Origin: an uncultured Acetatifactor sp.
GTDB lineage: Bacteria; Bacillota; Clostridia; Lachnospirales; Lachnospiraceae
Reading direction: 5' to 3'
Assembly: GCA_910586775.1 (NCBI GenBank)
Contig: CAJUJN010000002.1
Coordinates: 89,940-153,939, forward strand
DNA: 64,000 bases
The translations under genes were made by a program, and so were the position numbers. Shown in pieces: positions 55,915 to 64,000 of the stretch (its first letter is position 1; the number at the start of each line of letters is the position of its first letter). The notes beneath the pieces are model-generated. The model had not been told where the DNA came from, made no database searches, and was given only the letters and a program-made list of their open reading frames with translations.

Positions 55915-56065
55915 CAAATTATTGAAAGAGCTTAGCATTTTTATAGACGAATCCGGGGACCCATTATTCCATTTCTAACCAGATGATTTTTACGTTCTGT
56001 ACCACATCCAATTACACCAACTGCATAACCCCGGCTTTGACTATCTGTTATTTCCCGCCTATTCA

Positions 56066-58162
56066 TCAATTCCCCTCCAGCTCCTCCAACGCCGTCTCCG
56101 TCTCCAGCAGGCGCTCCAGCAGCGACTCCTGGTTCTGCTCTTCCTCGTCCAGCTGCGCCTGCAGCTCCATCAGCTTCTCATAATCAGAAGCAAGCGCCGG
56201 GTCCATCATCTGCAGCTTCAGTTCCGCCGTGCGTTCTTCGCTTTGGGCAATCTGCCCCTCATATTTTTCCCGCTGTCTCGTCAGGCGGGATTTTATCTTT
56301 CCGGGGCTGTAATAGGTTTTCTTGTCGAAGACATCGGATATTGTGGGTATTCCCGTACCGGTTCTGTTTTCTCCTCCGGAACCGCCAATCCCGCCTGCGC
56401 CGCTCTCTCCGCCGGCACTGCTTCCTCCGATACTGCCTTTTCCGCCTGTCCCTTTTCCTGCGCCAATACCGCCGTTCCCCCCTGCACTGCCTTTTCCTCC
56501 GGCGCTCCTGCTTCCTCCGGCCGCTGCACCGCCCAGCCGCGCCAGCCGCTTCTCTTTCTCATGCAGATAATCCTCATAAGCGCAGGGATACTGTACGACA
56601 TCATTGCCTTCAAACTCCAGTATCCCCGTGGCAATCTGCCGGATAAAATATCTGTCATGGGACACGAACAGCACCGTCCCGGAAAATGCCGCCAGCATCT
56701 GTTCCAGCGTTTCCTTGCCGATGATGTCCATATGGTTGGTAGGCTCGTCCAGAATCAGCAGGTTTGGCCTGGTCTGGAACATCTTGCACAGGGCAAGCCG
56801 CACCCGCTCGCCGCCGGACAGCTGTCCCATCTTCTTCTCCACATCTTCCTGAGAGAAGAGGAAACTGCCCAATGCGCTGCGCACCTGCTCTCTCTGCAGG
56901 CGGGGATATTCTTCCCAGAAATTCTCCAGAACCGTCTGTTCCGGCTCCACATAGCCCGACACCGCTGCCTGCTGGTCGAAATAGCCCCACTCCACATTCG
57001 GCCCGAAAGAAAAACTTCCGCCCAGCGGCTTAACCAGTCCGGTCAACGTCTTCAGCAAAGTGGACTTACCGATCCCGTTCTCCCCGATGATAGCCAGCCT
57101 CTCCTTCTTACGCAGGGTGAAAGAAACCTTTGAAAGCTCTGTATCATAGCCGATACTCAAATTTTTTGCCGTCACCACATCCGTATAGCTTTCCAGCCTG
57201 GGCTCAAACAGCGCATGAAACGCCCTTGTATCAAAACGCCGGGGCTTCTCTATCTTCACCATATGTTCGATTACCATGCGCTTGGACCTGGTTGCCGCCA
57301 CTTTTGAAGGCGTATTCTTCCACTTTTCAATCCATTCCGTGAGGCGCTGTATCTCCTTCTGCTGGGCCTCGTAATCCTTTTCCTGCTTGGCCAGAGCCGC
57401 TTCCTTCTGCGCCAGGAAGGCGGTGTAATTGCCCGGGTATCGTTTGATGCCGTGATATTCTATCTCGTAAGTCACATCGATGACCTTGTCCAGGAACATC
57501 CTGTCGTGGGAAACGATGACTACGGATTTGTCGTAATTTTTCAGGTATCCTTCCAGCCACTCAATGGTAGGCAGATCCAGGTGGTTGGTAGGCTCGTCCA
57601 GGAGCATGATGTCCGGGCGGCTTAAAAGCAGCTTGATAAACGCCACCTTGGTCTGCTGTCCTCCGGAAAAACTCCCGATGGGGCGCTCCAGATCCGCCAG
57701 GGCAAAGCCGAAGCGCTGGAACATGATCTCCATATCCTGCCGCCAGGTATAGCCCCTGAGCGCTTCCATCTGTTTCTGGAGATTGTCATATTCATGGAAC
57801 AGCCCGGCATCCTGGCCGGACTGCAGCTGTCCCTCAATCTCCTTCATCCTGGATTCACAGGCAAAAATGGGGGCAAACACTTTCCTGATCTCCTCCTCCA
57901 CGGAGATTTCGCCGTCGGGAAAGCTGATCTGGTGCAGAAAGCCGATACTCTGCTTTCCGGCCATGGTAATGCCGCATTCCTCGTCGCTGTCCAGATTGTT
58001 CATATGAATATCTCCGTTAATCAGTTTCAGCAAAGTGGTCTTGCCGCAGCCGTTCCGCCCTATTACCGCGATTTTCTCATTGTCGCGGATTTCAAAATTT
58101 ACATCTTCCAATATGGTATCTGCGCCGTACTGTACCAGCGCATGTCTGATCTGATATCTCAT
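56066..58162 (-). CDS. ABC-F family ATPase with glycine-rich insertion
   Basis: The 698-residue protein has two ABC domains with Walker A GRNGCGKTT and GENGIGKST, and signatures SFSGGQQTKVAFIKLLL and LSGGERVRLALCKMF. A linker of ABC-F type lies between them. ABC-F proteins act on the ribosome, in translation or antibiotic protection. There are no membrane helices. Between the second ABC domain and the C-terminal coiled coil lies a 60-residue glycine- and serine-rich stretch (about 56355-56537, with GGNGGIGAGKGTGGKG). That insertion is unusual and makes the protein longer than typical relatives. Confidence 0.9.
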   Translation of the reverse strand: MRYQIRHALVQYGADTILEDVNFEIRDNEKIAVIGRNGCGKTTLLKLINGDIHMNNLDSDEECGITMAGKQSIGFLHQISFPDGEISVEEEIRKVFAPIFACESRMKEIEGQLQSGQDAGLFHEYDNLQKQMEALRGYTWRQDMEIMFQRFGFALADLERPIGSFSGGQQTKVAFIKLLLSRPDIMLLDEPTNHLDLPTIEWLEGYLKNYDKSVVIVSHDRMFLDKVIDVTYEIEYHGIKRYPGNYTAFLAQKEAALAKQEKDYEAQQKEIQRLTEWIEKWKNTPSKVAATRSKRMVIEHMVKIEKPRRFDTRAFHALFEPRLESYTDVVTAKNLSIGYDTELSKVSFTLRKKERLAIIGENGIGKSTLLKTLTGLVKPLGGSFSFGPNVEWGYFDQQAAVSGYVEPEQTVLENFWEEYPRLQREQVRSALGSFLFSQEDVEKKMGQLSGGERVRLALCKMFQTRPNLLILDEPTNHMDIIGKETLEQMLAAFSGTVLFVSHDRYFIRQIATGILEFEGNDVVQYPCAYEDYLHEKEKRLARLGGAAAGGSRSAGGKGSAGGNGGIGAGKGTGGKGSIGGSSAGGESGAGGIGGSGGENRTGTGIPTISDVFDKKTYYSPGKIKSRLTRQREKYEGQIAQSEERTAELKLQMMDPALASDYEKLMELQAQLDEEEQNQESLLERLLETETALEELEGN

Positions 58163-58219
58163 GAGGTATTGCCCTCTCCTAACATAATCTATGGTTCTTT
58201 TGGATCCCCGCTGCTGTCT

Positions 58220-59083
58220 CTACTTCTCCAGCTTCTCCAGAAACGCTTTCAGTTCCCTGTAGGAAACCTTCGCGTCTCTGTATCCCTGACGATACAGCTT
58301 CTTCAGCTTCTCCGCATCCTTCTCCACCCGACTTACACCGCTGGGCTTCCTGGGGCGGATCACAAACACTTTCCCGCTTTTGCGCAGCCTCTCAATGTAC
58401 GCAAGCTCTTCGTTATAACTCAGATAACGCTTTGCCGTCAGTTCCGCCACCTTGGGATAACGCCAGTACCACAAGCGCGTCAGCAGACACATAAGCCTTC
58501 CCGCCTGCTTCCGCACAAAACCGGTCTCCTTTGTCATGACAATTACATTCTTTCTGTTCCCGTCCATTACGGATTTCCGTATGGGAATGGAGTCGCTTAA
58601 ACCTCCGTCCAGGTACAGCCCTCCGTCAATCTTTACATTTCTTGACACCAACGGCAGAGAAGCCGACGCCCGGATTTTGATGATATCCTTCTTCACATCC
58701 CGTATCCGGAAATATACCGGCTTACCGCTGACGATATCTGTGGCCACGCTGTATGCTTTTCCTTTATACTGCCTGAATGCCTCATAATCATAGGGATTCA
58801 GGTATTCCGGAACCAGGTGGTAATTCATCTCCGCATTAAACAAATCCCCGGTGGTCAGGAGACTCCAGATACTGCAGTAATTTTTGTCACCCAGATAATC
58901 GACACAGACATCAAAAGCCCGCCTTCGCTGCTTTGAGAGATAACTGCACATGCTGCATGCCCCTGCGGACACCCCGTACACACTGGAAAATTCAATCCCT
59001 TTATCCAGAAAAAAATCTATCACTCCGGCGGTGTAGACGCCCTTCATTCCGCCGCCTTCCAGTATGAGTCCTGCCTGATACAT
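58220..59083 (-). CDS. patatin-like phospholipase
   Basis: The 287-residue protein has the oxyanion loop GGGMKG (10-15), the nucleophile S39 in YGVSAGACS and the catalytic aspartate in LYLDGGLSD. These define patatin-type lipid acyl hydrolases (YjjU/RssA-like). No signal peptide is seen. It lies 57 bases downstream of the ABC-F gene start on the same strand but upstream in transcription. AAAGGTGGG precedes ATG 59083. Substrate is probably a phospholipid or lysophospholipid. Confidence 0.88.
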   Translation of the reverse strand: MYQAGLILEGGGMKGVYTAGVIDFFLDKGIEFSSVYGVSAGACSMCSYLSKQRRRAFDVCVDYLGDKNYCSIWSLLTTGDLFNAEMNYHLVPEYLNPYDYEAFRQYKGKAYSVATDIVSGKPVYFRIRDVKKDIIKIRASASLPLVSRNVKIDGGLYLDGGLSDSIPIRKSVMDGNRKNVIVMTKETGFVRKQAGRLMCLLTRLWYWRYPKVAELTAKRYLSYNEELAYIERLRKSGKVFVIRPRKPSGVSRVEKDAEKLKKLYRQGYRDAKVSYRELKAFLEKLEK

Positions 59084-59255
59084 AACAATCCCACCTTTCC
59101 TATACCAGAACGCCGCTTCCGCGGCTTATATCACTATCCCACAGCGACATGCAGAATGCTGATTCCTGCCATAACCCTCACAGCCCCTTTTCCATGTACC
59201 CACAGGTAAACGGAAAAAATTCAAACTTCTGCGTTTCAATGTGAATAAATCCAGA

Positions 59256-60443
59256 TTATGCATAGTTCTCCTTCACAAATCTGCGCAACGCCGCCAGGGA
59301 ACGCTTCACCTTCTCCGTGTCAATGCAGTATGCCATGCGGAAATATCCCGGCGCTCCGAAAGTATCCCCCGGCACCAGTACCAGATCATACTTCAGCGCC
59401 TTCCGGCAGAATTCCTTTGCATCCTCCTCCAATGCTTTAGGGAAGATATAGAAAGTCCCCCCGGGCTTCACGCAGGTAAAGCCAAGCTCTGTCAGTTCCT
59501 GATAAAGCAGCTGCATATTTGTCTCATATACGCCCAGATCCGCAGTCTTATCCAGTACCTTCGCCACCGCCAGCTGTATTATGGAGGGCGGACAGTTATG
59601 ACCGATACCCCTGGAAATCTGACCGCACATATTCACCATGGTTTCCGAATCCTTACAGTTCGGATTCACCGCCACATAGCCGATGCGCTCTCCCGGAATA
59701 GACAGGGACTTTGAAAAAGAATAACACATGATACTATTGTCATAAAAAGCCGACACACATGGCGCATCCACTCCCTCAAACACAATCTCACGGTAAGGCT
59801 CGTCGGAGATCAGATAGATGGTATGCCCGTATTCCTGAGACTTCCTGCGCAATATATCTGCCAGCCTCTGTAGCGTCTCCGCGGAATACACCACGCCGGA
59901 AGGATTGTTGGGCGTATTGATCAGCACCGCCATCACCTTCTCCGTAAGCATTTCCTCGAATTTTTCAAAATGAATCTGGAAGGTTTCCGTATCCGGCGGC
60001 ACCACCTTCAGCACTGCGCCTGTCAGGTTCACATAAGGGCCGTATTCCGGAAAATAAGGCGCAAACGTCAGAATCTCATCCCCCGGCTCCGTCACCAGCC
60101 GGAACGCATGGGCAAGCGCTCCCGCTGCGCCCACCGCCATGAAGATATGCTCTTTTCGGTAAGGCAGTCCGAACCGCCGCTCCAGAGAAGCCGCCACCGC
60201 CTCCCGGACACTGGTAATGCCAAGGCTGGGGCTGTATCCATGAAGCGCATTCGTGCCCATCTCAGACAGCATCTGAACCATGGCATCCGTAAACTCTTTG
60301 GGAACCGGCACCGACGGATTTCCCAGGCTGTAGTCAAACACATTCTCATATCCGATCTCCTGTCCCCGAGCCGTGGCAAATTCCGACAACTCTCTGATGA
60401 CAGACTTCCCTGACAGCATATCTTTATACTTTTGAACCAACAT
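59256..60443 (-). CDS. PLP-dependent aminotransferase, class I/II
   Basis: The 395-residue enzyme has NTPNNPSGVVYS, SDEPYREIVFEG and MCYSFSKSLSIPGERIGY with the PLP-binding lysine. These are class I/II aminotransferase motifs of the AspC/AraT type. GGGIxHNCPP-like wording (RGIGHNCPPS) is frequent in Clostridia enzymes annotated as aspartate or aromatic aminotransferases. GGGAGG precedes ATG 60443. Substrate cannot be assigned. It lies between the patatin gene and msrA. Confidence 0.88.
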   Translation of the reverse strand: MLVQKYKDMLSGKSVIRELSEFATARGQEIGYENVFDYSLGNPSVPVPKEFTDAMVQMLSEMGTNALHGYSPSLGITSVREAVAASLERRFGLPYRKEHIFMAVGAAGALAHAFRLVTEPGDEILTFAPYFPEYGPYVNLTGAVLKVVPPDTETFQIHFEKFEEMLTEKVMAVLINTPNNPSGVVYSAETLQRLADILRRKSQEYGHTIYLISDEPYREIVFEGVDAPCVSAFYDNSIMCYSFSKSLSIPGERIGYVAVNPNCKDSETMVNMCGQISRGIGHNCPPSIIQLAVAKVLDKTADLGVYETNMQLLYQELTELGFTCVKPGGTFYIFPKALEEDAKEFCRKALKYDLVLVPGDTFGAPGYFRMAYCIDTEKVKRSLAALRRFVKENYA

Positions 60444-60656
60444 AAGTAACTATCCTCCCTGTATTATTAACTCCCTTTCCGGAAAAGTGTTCCCAATGTA
60501 GTGTTTTCATGCCAATATCCAATTTCAACCCCTTAATAAAGTCCGATTTATATACTTGATTATAAAATATTTACTTGCTACTTACAATGCATATTTATAA
60601 GTTCGTTTTACATGGGCACACAATTCCGAAAAGGGATATTATTAATCATTATACTG

Positions 60657-61175
60657 TCACATCTTCATAGGGTCAATCCCCGCAACCCACAGAATTTCCT
60701 CCAAAGGCACATGACAATATCCCCCGGGATTCTTGTCCAGATATTTCTGATGGTACTCCTCGGCTTCATAAAAATTCCGCAGCGGACATGCTTCCACCAC
60801 CACTTTCCCCACGGTCTGCCGCTGCAGCTCCTGAAGGGATTCTTTTACTATGGAAGCATCTTCATCGTCTTTATAGTACACCCCAGTGCGATACTGATGC
60901 CCTACATCCCCTCCCTGCCGATTCAGCAGAACCGGGTCGATGATCCTGTAAAATAATTTCAATAAAACCGCCAGCGGAAGCTGTTCGGCATCATAAATCA
61001 CTTTCACCGTCTCCGCATGCCCTGTATTCTCATACCGCACCTGCTCATAAGAGGGCGACTCCGTATTTCCATTTGCAAATCCTGCTTTTGTGGATATCAC
61101 ACCCTTAATCTGCGAGACATACTTCTCCACGCCCCAGTAACATCCGCCTGCCAGATAAATTTCCTTTTCAGTCAT
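60657..61175 (-). CDS. msrA: peptide methionine sulfoxide reductase A
   Basis: The 172-residue enzyme reduces methionine-S-sulfoxide. C12 in GGCYWGVEK is the catalytic cysteine (GCFWG is more usual), and GGDVGHQYRTGVYY and FYEAEEYHQKYL are conserved. I chose ATG 61175 because GGAATAAGG precedes it. It is just beyond the glpK stop codon, so the two genes are one operon. Confidence 0.93.
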   Translation of the reverse strand: MTEKEIYLAGGCYWGVEKYVSQIKGVISTKAGFANGNTESPSYEQVRYENTGHAETVKVIYDAEQLPLAVLLKLFYRIIDPVLLNRQGGDVGHQYRTGVYYKDDEDASIVKESLQELQRQTVGKVVVEACPLRNFYEAEEYHQKYLDKNPGGYCHVPLEEILWVAGIDPMKM

Positions 61176-61180
61176 TGTCC

Positions 61181-62677
61181 TTATTCCTCTTCTGCCCACG
61201 CAAGAGCACATTTCACAGCCCGCTTCCACCCCTTCAAAAGCGCCTGCCGCTTCCCGTCTTCCATTACGGTTTCAAACACTCTGCCAATCTGCCAGTTCGC
61301 CCGGATTTCCTCCCTGTCCTTCCAGTAACCCACGGCAAGCCCCGCCAGGTAAGCCGCGCCTAACGCCGTAGTCTCAATGCATTCCGGTCTGTGAACCTGC
61401 GTGTCCACAATATCCGCCTGGAACTGCATCAGGAAATCATTGGCGCTGGCGCCTCCGTCCACTTTCAGGCTTTTTAACCGGATACCGCTGTCATGTTCCA
61501 TGGCATGCAGCACATCTGCGGTCTGATAGGCTATGGACTCCAGCGTGGCACGGATAAAATGCTCCTTGGTGCAGCCCCTGGTCAGTCCGACCACAGTACC
61601 CCTGGCGTACTGATTCCAGTAAGGCGCTCCCATACCCGCAAACGCGGGCACAATGTATACCCCGGCCGTGTCCTCCACAGCCTCGCAGTATCTCTGGGAC
61701 CGCGGCGCATCCTTGATCATCCGCATACTGTCCCTCAGCCACTGTATGCTCGCTCCCGCCACAAACACACTGCCTTCCAGCGCATATTCCGGTTTTTCGG
61801 AAGTCCCGGCGGCAATCGTGGTTAAGAGTCCGGATTTGGACGCAATAGCGTCTGCTCCCGTATTCATCAGCAGAAAACAGCCTGTCCCGTAAGTATTTTT
61901 CACCTCGCCCTTTTCAAAGCAGCACTGGCCGAACAACGCCGCCTGCTGGTCTCCGGCGGCACCGGCAATGGGAATCTTCCCGCCGAGAACGGAATGGGCC
62001 GTATGCCCGAACACATGGCTGGAAGGACACACCTTGGGAAGAATACCTGCGGGTATCCCGAACCGCTCCATGATCTCCTCATCCCAGCACAGCCTGTGGA
62101 TATCATACAGCATGGTTCTGGAGGCATTGGTGTAATCCGTCACATGCACAGCTCCCTTTGTCAGGTTCCAGATCAGCCAGGTATCCACCGTACCGAATAA
62201 AAGTTCACCTTTTTCCGCTTTTTCTTGCGCGCCGGGAACATTTTGCAGTATCCATGCAATCTTGGACGCGCTGAAATATGCATCCGGCACCAATCCTGTT
62301 TTCTCCCGTATTCTCAGGTCAAAACCGTCTTTTTTTAATTCCTCTATCATGTCCGATGTACGGCGGCACTGCCACACAATGGCATTGTACACAGGCTCCC
62401 CTGTATTTTTATCCCACAGGATTGTAGTCTCCCTCTGATTGGTGATACCGATGGCGGCAATCTGTTCCGCGCTTACCCCGGTCAGAGCCATGCACTCCGT
62501 GACAACTGCCAGCTGGGATGACCAGATTTCCTTGGGATTATGCTCCACCCAGCCGGGCTGAGGGTAAATCTGGGTGAACTCCTTCTGTGACATGGAGTGA
62601 ATATTTCCTGTTTTATCGAATAAAATACAGCGGGAGCTGGTTGTCCCCTGATCCAGTGCCATAATATATTTCTGCAT
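61181..62677 (-). CDS. glpK: glycerol kinase
   Basis: The 498-residue kinase phosphorylates glycerol with ATP. Motifs are IMALDQGTTSSRCILFD at the start, GITNQRETT, NAIVWQCRRT and LKVDGGASANDFLMQFQAD. The histidine region of Enterococcus GlpK that is phosphorylated by PTS (HYRH-type) is not evident here. GGAGG precedes ATG 62677. The 5' flank holds a 106-base tandem repeat. The downstream gene is msrA. Confidence 0.95.
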   Translation of the reverse strand: MQKYIMALDQGTTSSRCILFDKTGNIHSMSQKEFTQIYPQPGWVEHNPKEIWSSQLAVVTECMALTGVSAEQIAAIGITNQRETTILWDKNTGEPVYNAIVWQCRRTSDMIEELKKDGFDLRIREKTGLVPDAYFSASKIAWILQNVPGAQEKAEKGELLFGTVDTWLIWNLTKGAVHVTDYTNASRTMLYDIHRLCWDEEIMERFGIPAGILPKVCPSSHVFGHTAHSVLGGKIPIAGAAGDQQAALFGQCCFEKGEVKNTYGTGCFLLMNTGADAIASKSGLLTTIAAGTSEKPEYALEGSVFVAGASIQWLRDSMRMIKDAPRSQRYCEAVEDTAGVYIVPAFAGMGAPYWNQYARGTVVGLTRGCTKEHFIRATLESIAYQTADVLHAMEHDSGIRLKSLKVDGGASANDFLMQFQADIVDTQVHRPECIETTALGAAYLAGLAVGYWKDREEIRANWQIGRVFETVMEDGKRQALLKGWKRAVKCALAWAEEE

Positions 62678-62691
62678 ATGTTTCGCCTCCT

Positions 62692-62937
62692 ATTCCAGTA
62701 CCGCAGACCTCCACCTCCCCCCACTCATAGCAGAGGATTTCCGTCCGCTAAGAAATGCGGCCGTAAATCCTCTGAGGCGGCAGCTGGAGGTCTGCTGATT
62801 CCAGTACCGCAGACCTCCACCTCCCCCCACTCATAGCAGAGGATTTCCGTCCGCTAAGAAATGCGGCCGTAAATCCTCTGAGGCGGCAGCTGAAGGTCTG
62901 CTGATTCCAGTACCGCAGACCTCCTTCAAAAAATCTG
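62692..62937. repeat. 106-bp tandem repeat with nested palindrome
   Basis: ATTCCAGTACCGCAGACCTC occurs at 62692, 62798 and 62904, so the period is 106 bases (two full units and a third start). Each full unit folds on itself: GCAGACCTCC with GGAGGTCTGC, and inside CAGAGGATTT with AATCCTCTG. A related single element is at 55136-55212. It fills the gap between glpK and the deacetylase gene. Confidence 0.85.
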
Positions 62938-62952
62938 CGCTCTGTCCGGCAA

Positions 62953-63762
62953 TCAGGCTCTCAGTGAAACCATCGCGCCGCCCTTCACTTCCACACTCCT
63001 GCGGTCATCCACCTGCAGCCACACACTGGCAGCACTTGGATTGTATACAGTCTCATTGTCCCCGGAGAATTTCAGGCGCTTTGCCGCATCCATATAATCG
63101 ATGACTTCGATGTTCGTGGCGTACCAGATATCCTCTCTGCCGCCCATGTACTTACAGAATTCTTCGATTACCTCCCAATTGTTCCTGTCGTCAAACTCAT
63201 AACTGTGCCCCCACACATACATAAGCTTCAGATACTGCCGCTTTGCAAATCCTGCGAAAAATTCCGCCTTCTTCATCAGTTCCGGGTCATTGTGATGGCA
63301 GGTGGGATGCCACTCCAGCGGGTCTGCGGGCAGTTCGTAATCAGCCTTCGTCTCCACCACCCTGGCATAGGCAATCCCCAGCTGGCGGAACAGCTGCTTG
63401 ATTTCCTCGCTGTAGGAGCCGTTGGGATAAGCATGTCCCCGGACCAGTCCGCCGGTCAGGCTCTCCAGGCCCTTCCTGTCCTCCAGGATTTCTCCCGCTA
63501 CCTCCACCAGGGGACAGCGGGCAATGGTAGGATGGGTCAGGCAGTGCGTTGCCACCTCATGATTCTGATACAGTTCCCTTACATGCTCTTTCTGAATGCG
63601 ATTCTCATCCCCGTCCATCAAACCGTAATTGAGATTAAAAGTTCCTCTGATTCCGTATTTATTAAAAATTTCCACCAACCGCTCATCCTGGAGCCTCCCG
63701 TCATCATAGCTCATAGTGAGCGCTTTTGCTTTCCCCTCCGGGAAACATGTATATATTTTCAT
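62953..63762 (-). CDS. polysaccharide deacetylase-family protein
   Basis: The 269-residue protein has the NodB-type fold with LTMSYDDGRLQDERL (D20-D21, metal site) and VATHCLTHPTIARC with the histidine pair. RGHAYPNGSYSEEIKQLFR and LEWHPTCHHNDPEL are conserved later. There is no signal peptide, so it acts in the cytoplasm, unlike cell-wall deacetylases. AAGGAG precedes ATG 63762. Substrate is unknown. The region upstream holds a tandem hairpin array. Confidence 0.85.
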   Translation of the reverse strand: MKIYTCFPEGKAKALTMSYDDGRLQDERLVEIFNKYGIRGTFNLNYGLMDGDENRIQKEHVRELYQNHEVATHCLTHPTIARCPLVEVAGEILEDRKGLESLTGGLVRGHAYPNGSYSEEIKQLFRQLGIAYARVVETKADYELPADPLEWHPTCHHNDPELMKKAEFFAGFAKRQYLKLMYVWGHSYEFDDRNNWEVIEEFCKYMGGREDIWYATNIEVIDYMDAAKRLKFSGDNETVYNPSAASVWLQVDDRRSVEVKGGAMVSLRA

Positions 63763-63817
63763 TTGTATCTCCTTTCCTGCCCTTTTCAGGCACAATCAAT
63801 GCGAAGGAATTATTACC

Positions 63818-64000
63818 GGAAGCAGGTGCGGCTTCCTGTAGTTGAACGCGGCGCAAAGGGATGCGCCTTTTATCGGAAGCAAAGGGATTGCTTCCGATAA
63901 GACATACTACAGGAAGCAGGTGCGGCTTCCTGTAGTTGAACGCGGCGCAAAGGGATGCGCCTTTTATCGGAAGCAAAGGGATTGCTTCCGATAAGACATA
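63818..64000 (+). repeat. 94-bp tandem hairpin array, locus 2
   Basis: Two nearly identical units with a 94-base period start at 63818 and 63912; the second is cut by the window end. Each has hairpins GGAAGCAGGTGCGGCTTCC, GGCGCAAAGGGATGCGCC and TATCGGAAGC/GCTTCCGATA. The family and period are the same as at 11704-11856. Short frames here reading YYRKQVRLPVVERGAKG are probably not proteins. Confidence 0.85.

Overview
The window looks like chromosome of a gut Lachnospiraceae-type bacterium (Clostridia; Eisenbergiella, Hungatella or Blautia-like). This is inferred from AGGAGG-type ribosome binding sites, consensus TTGACA/TATAAT promoters, balanced base composition, LytS/LytTR and OmpR two-component systems, many glycoside hydrolases, AzlCD, and a polyamine gene set. 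No rRNA, tRNA, CRISPR array or complete insertion sequence was seen. Genus-level assignment is not possible from reading alone.

Layout. 1-4.9 kb: the start of a truncated gene, a 43-residue membrane peptide, an amylosucrase-type GH13 enzyme, a histidine-free HPr-like protein and a tocopherol-cyclase-like protein. 4.8-11.7 kb: a two-component system and a divergent lantibiotic-immunity-type ABC transporter. The two units share a 37-bp repeat (possible operator) and a 100-bp palindromic element, and a PIN-domain toxin-like pair sits between them. 11.7-18.4 kb: a tandem hairpin array, a sigma factor with a large C-terminal extension, an Rrf2 regulator, a discoidin-like protein, a HEPN/MNT (type VII-like) toxin-antitoxin pair and an internally duplicated membrane protein. 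18.4-34.1 kb: a polyamine region (aguB, aguA, nspC, CASDH, speE, speA, speD), interrupted by azlCD, a type III (ToxIN/AbiQ-like) toxin-antitoxin locus and an ABC exporter. 34.2-46.5 kb: a carbohydrate-uptake region with LytTR regulator, aldo/keto reductase, substrate-binding protein, two permeases, a GH35/DUF5597-like hydrolase, a LytS-type kinase, an amidohydrolase and an MFS carrier. 46.7-55 kb: GH3, a GH38-like gene broken by one in-frame TAG, and GH95. 56-64 kb: ABC-F protein, patatin, aminotransferase, msrA, glpK, polysaccharide deacetylase and two kinds of tandem repeat.

How the genes work together. Arginine-derived agmatine (SpeA, provided it is an arginine decarboxylase) can be turned into putrescine by AguA and AguB. 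Putrescine can reach spermidine by two routes encoded here: AdoMet decarboxylase plus spermidine synthase, and carboxyspermidine dehydrogenase plus decarboxylase. The speD operon has a long structured leader ending in an intrinsic terminator, which resembles a riboswitch or attenuator and matches no class I recognise. The glycoside hydrolases and ABC importer point to host- or plant-glycan use, and two of those operons share a 76-bp promoter block.

The most notable systems are the type III toxin-antitoxin locus at 24.04-24.78 kb (three 38-bp repeats, a terminator, then a ToxN homologue) and the structured speD leader at 33.76-34.09 kb. Several repeat families have conserved palindromes, some with paired compensatory changes, and several proteins carry low-complexity insertions.
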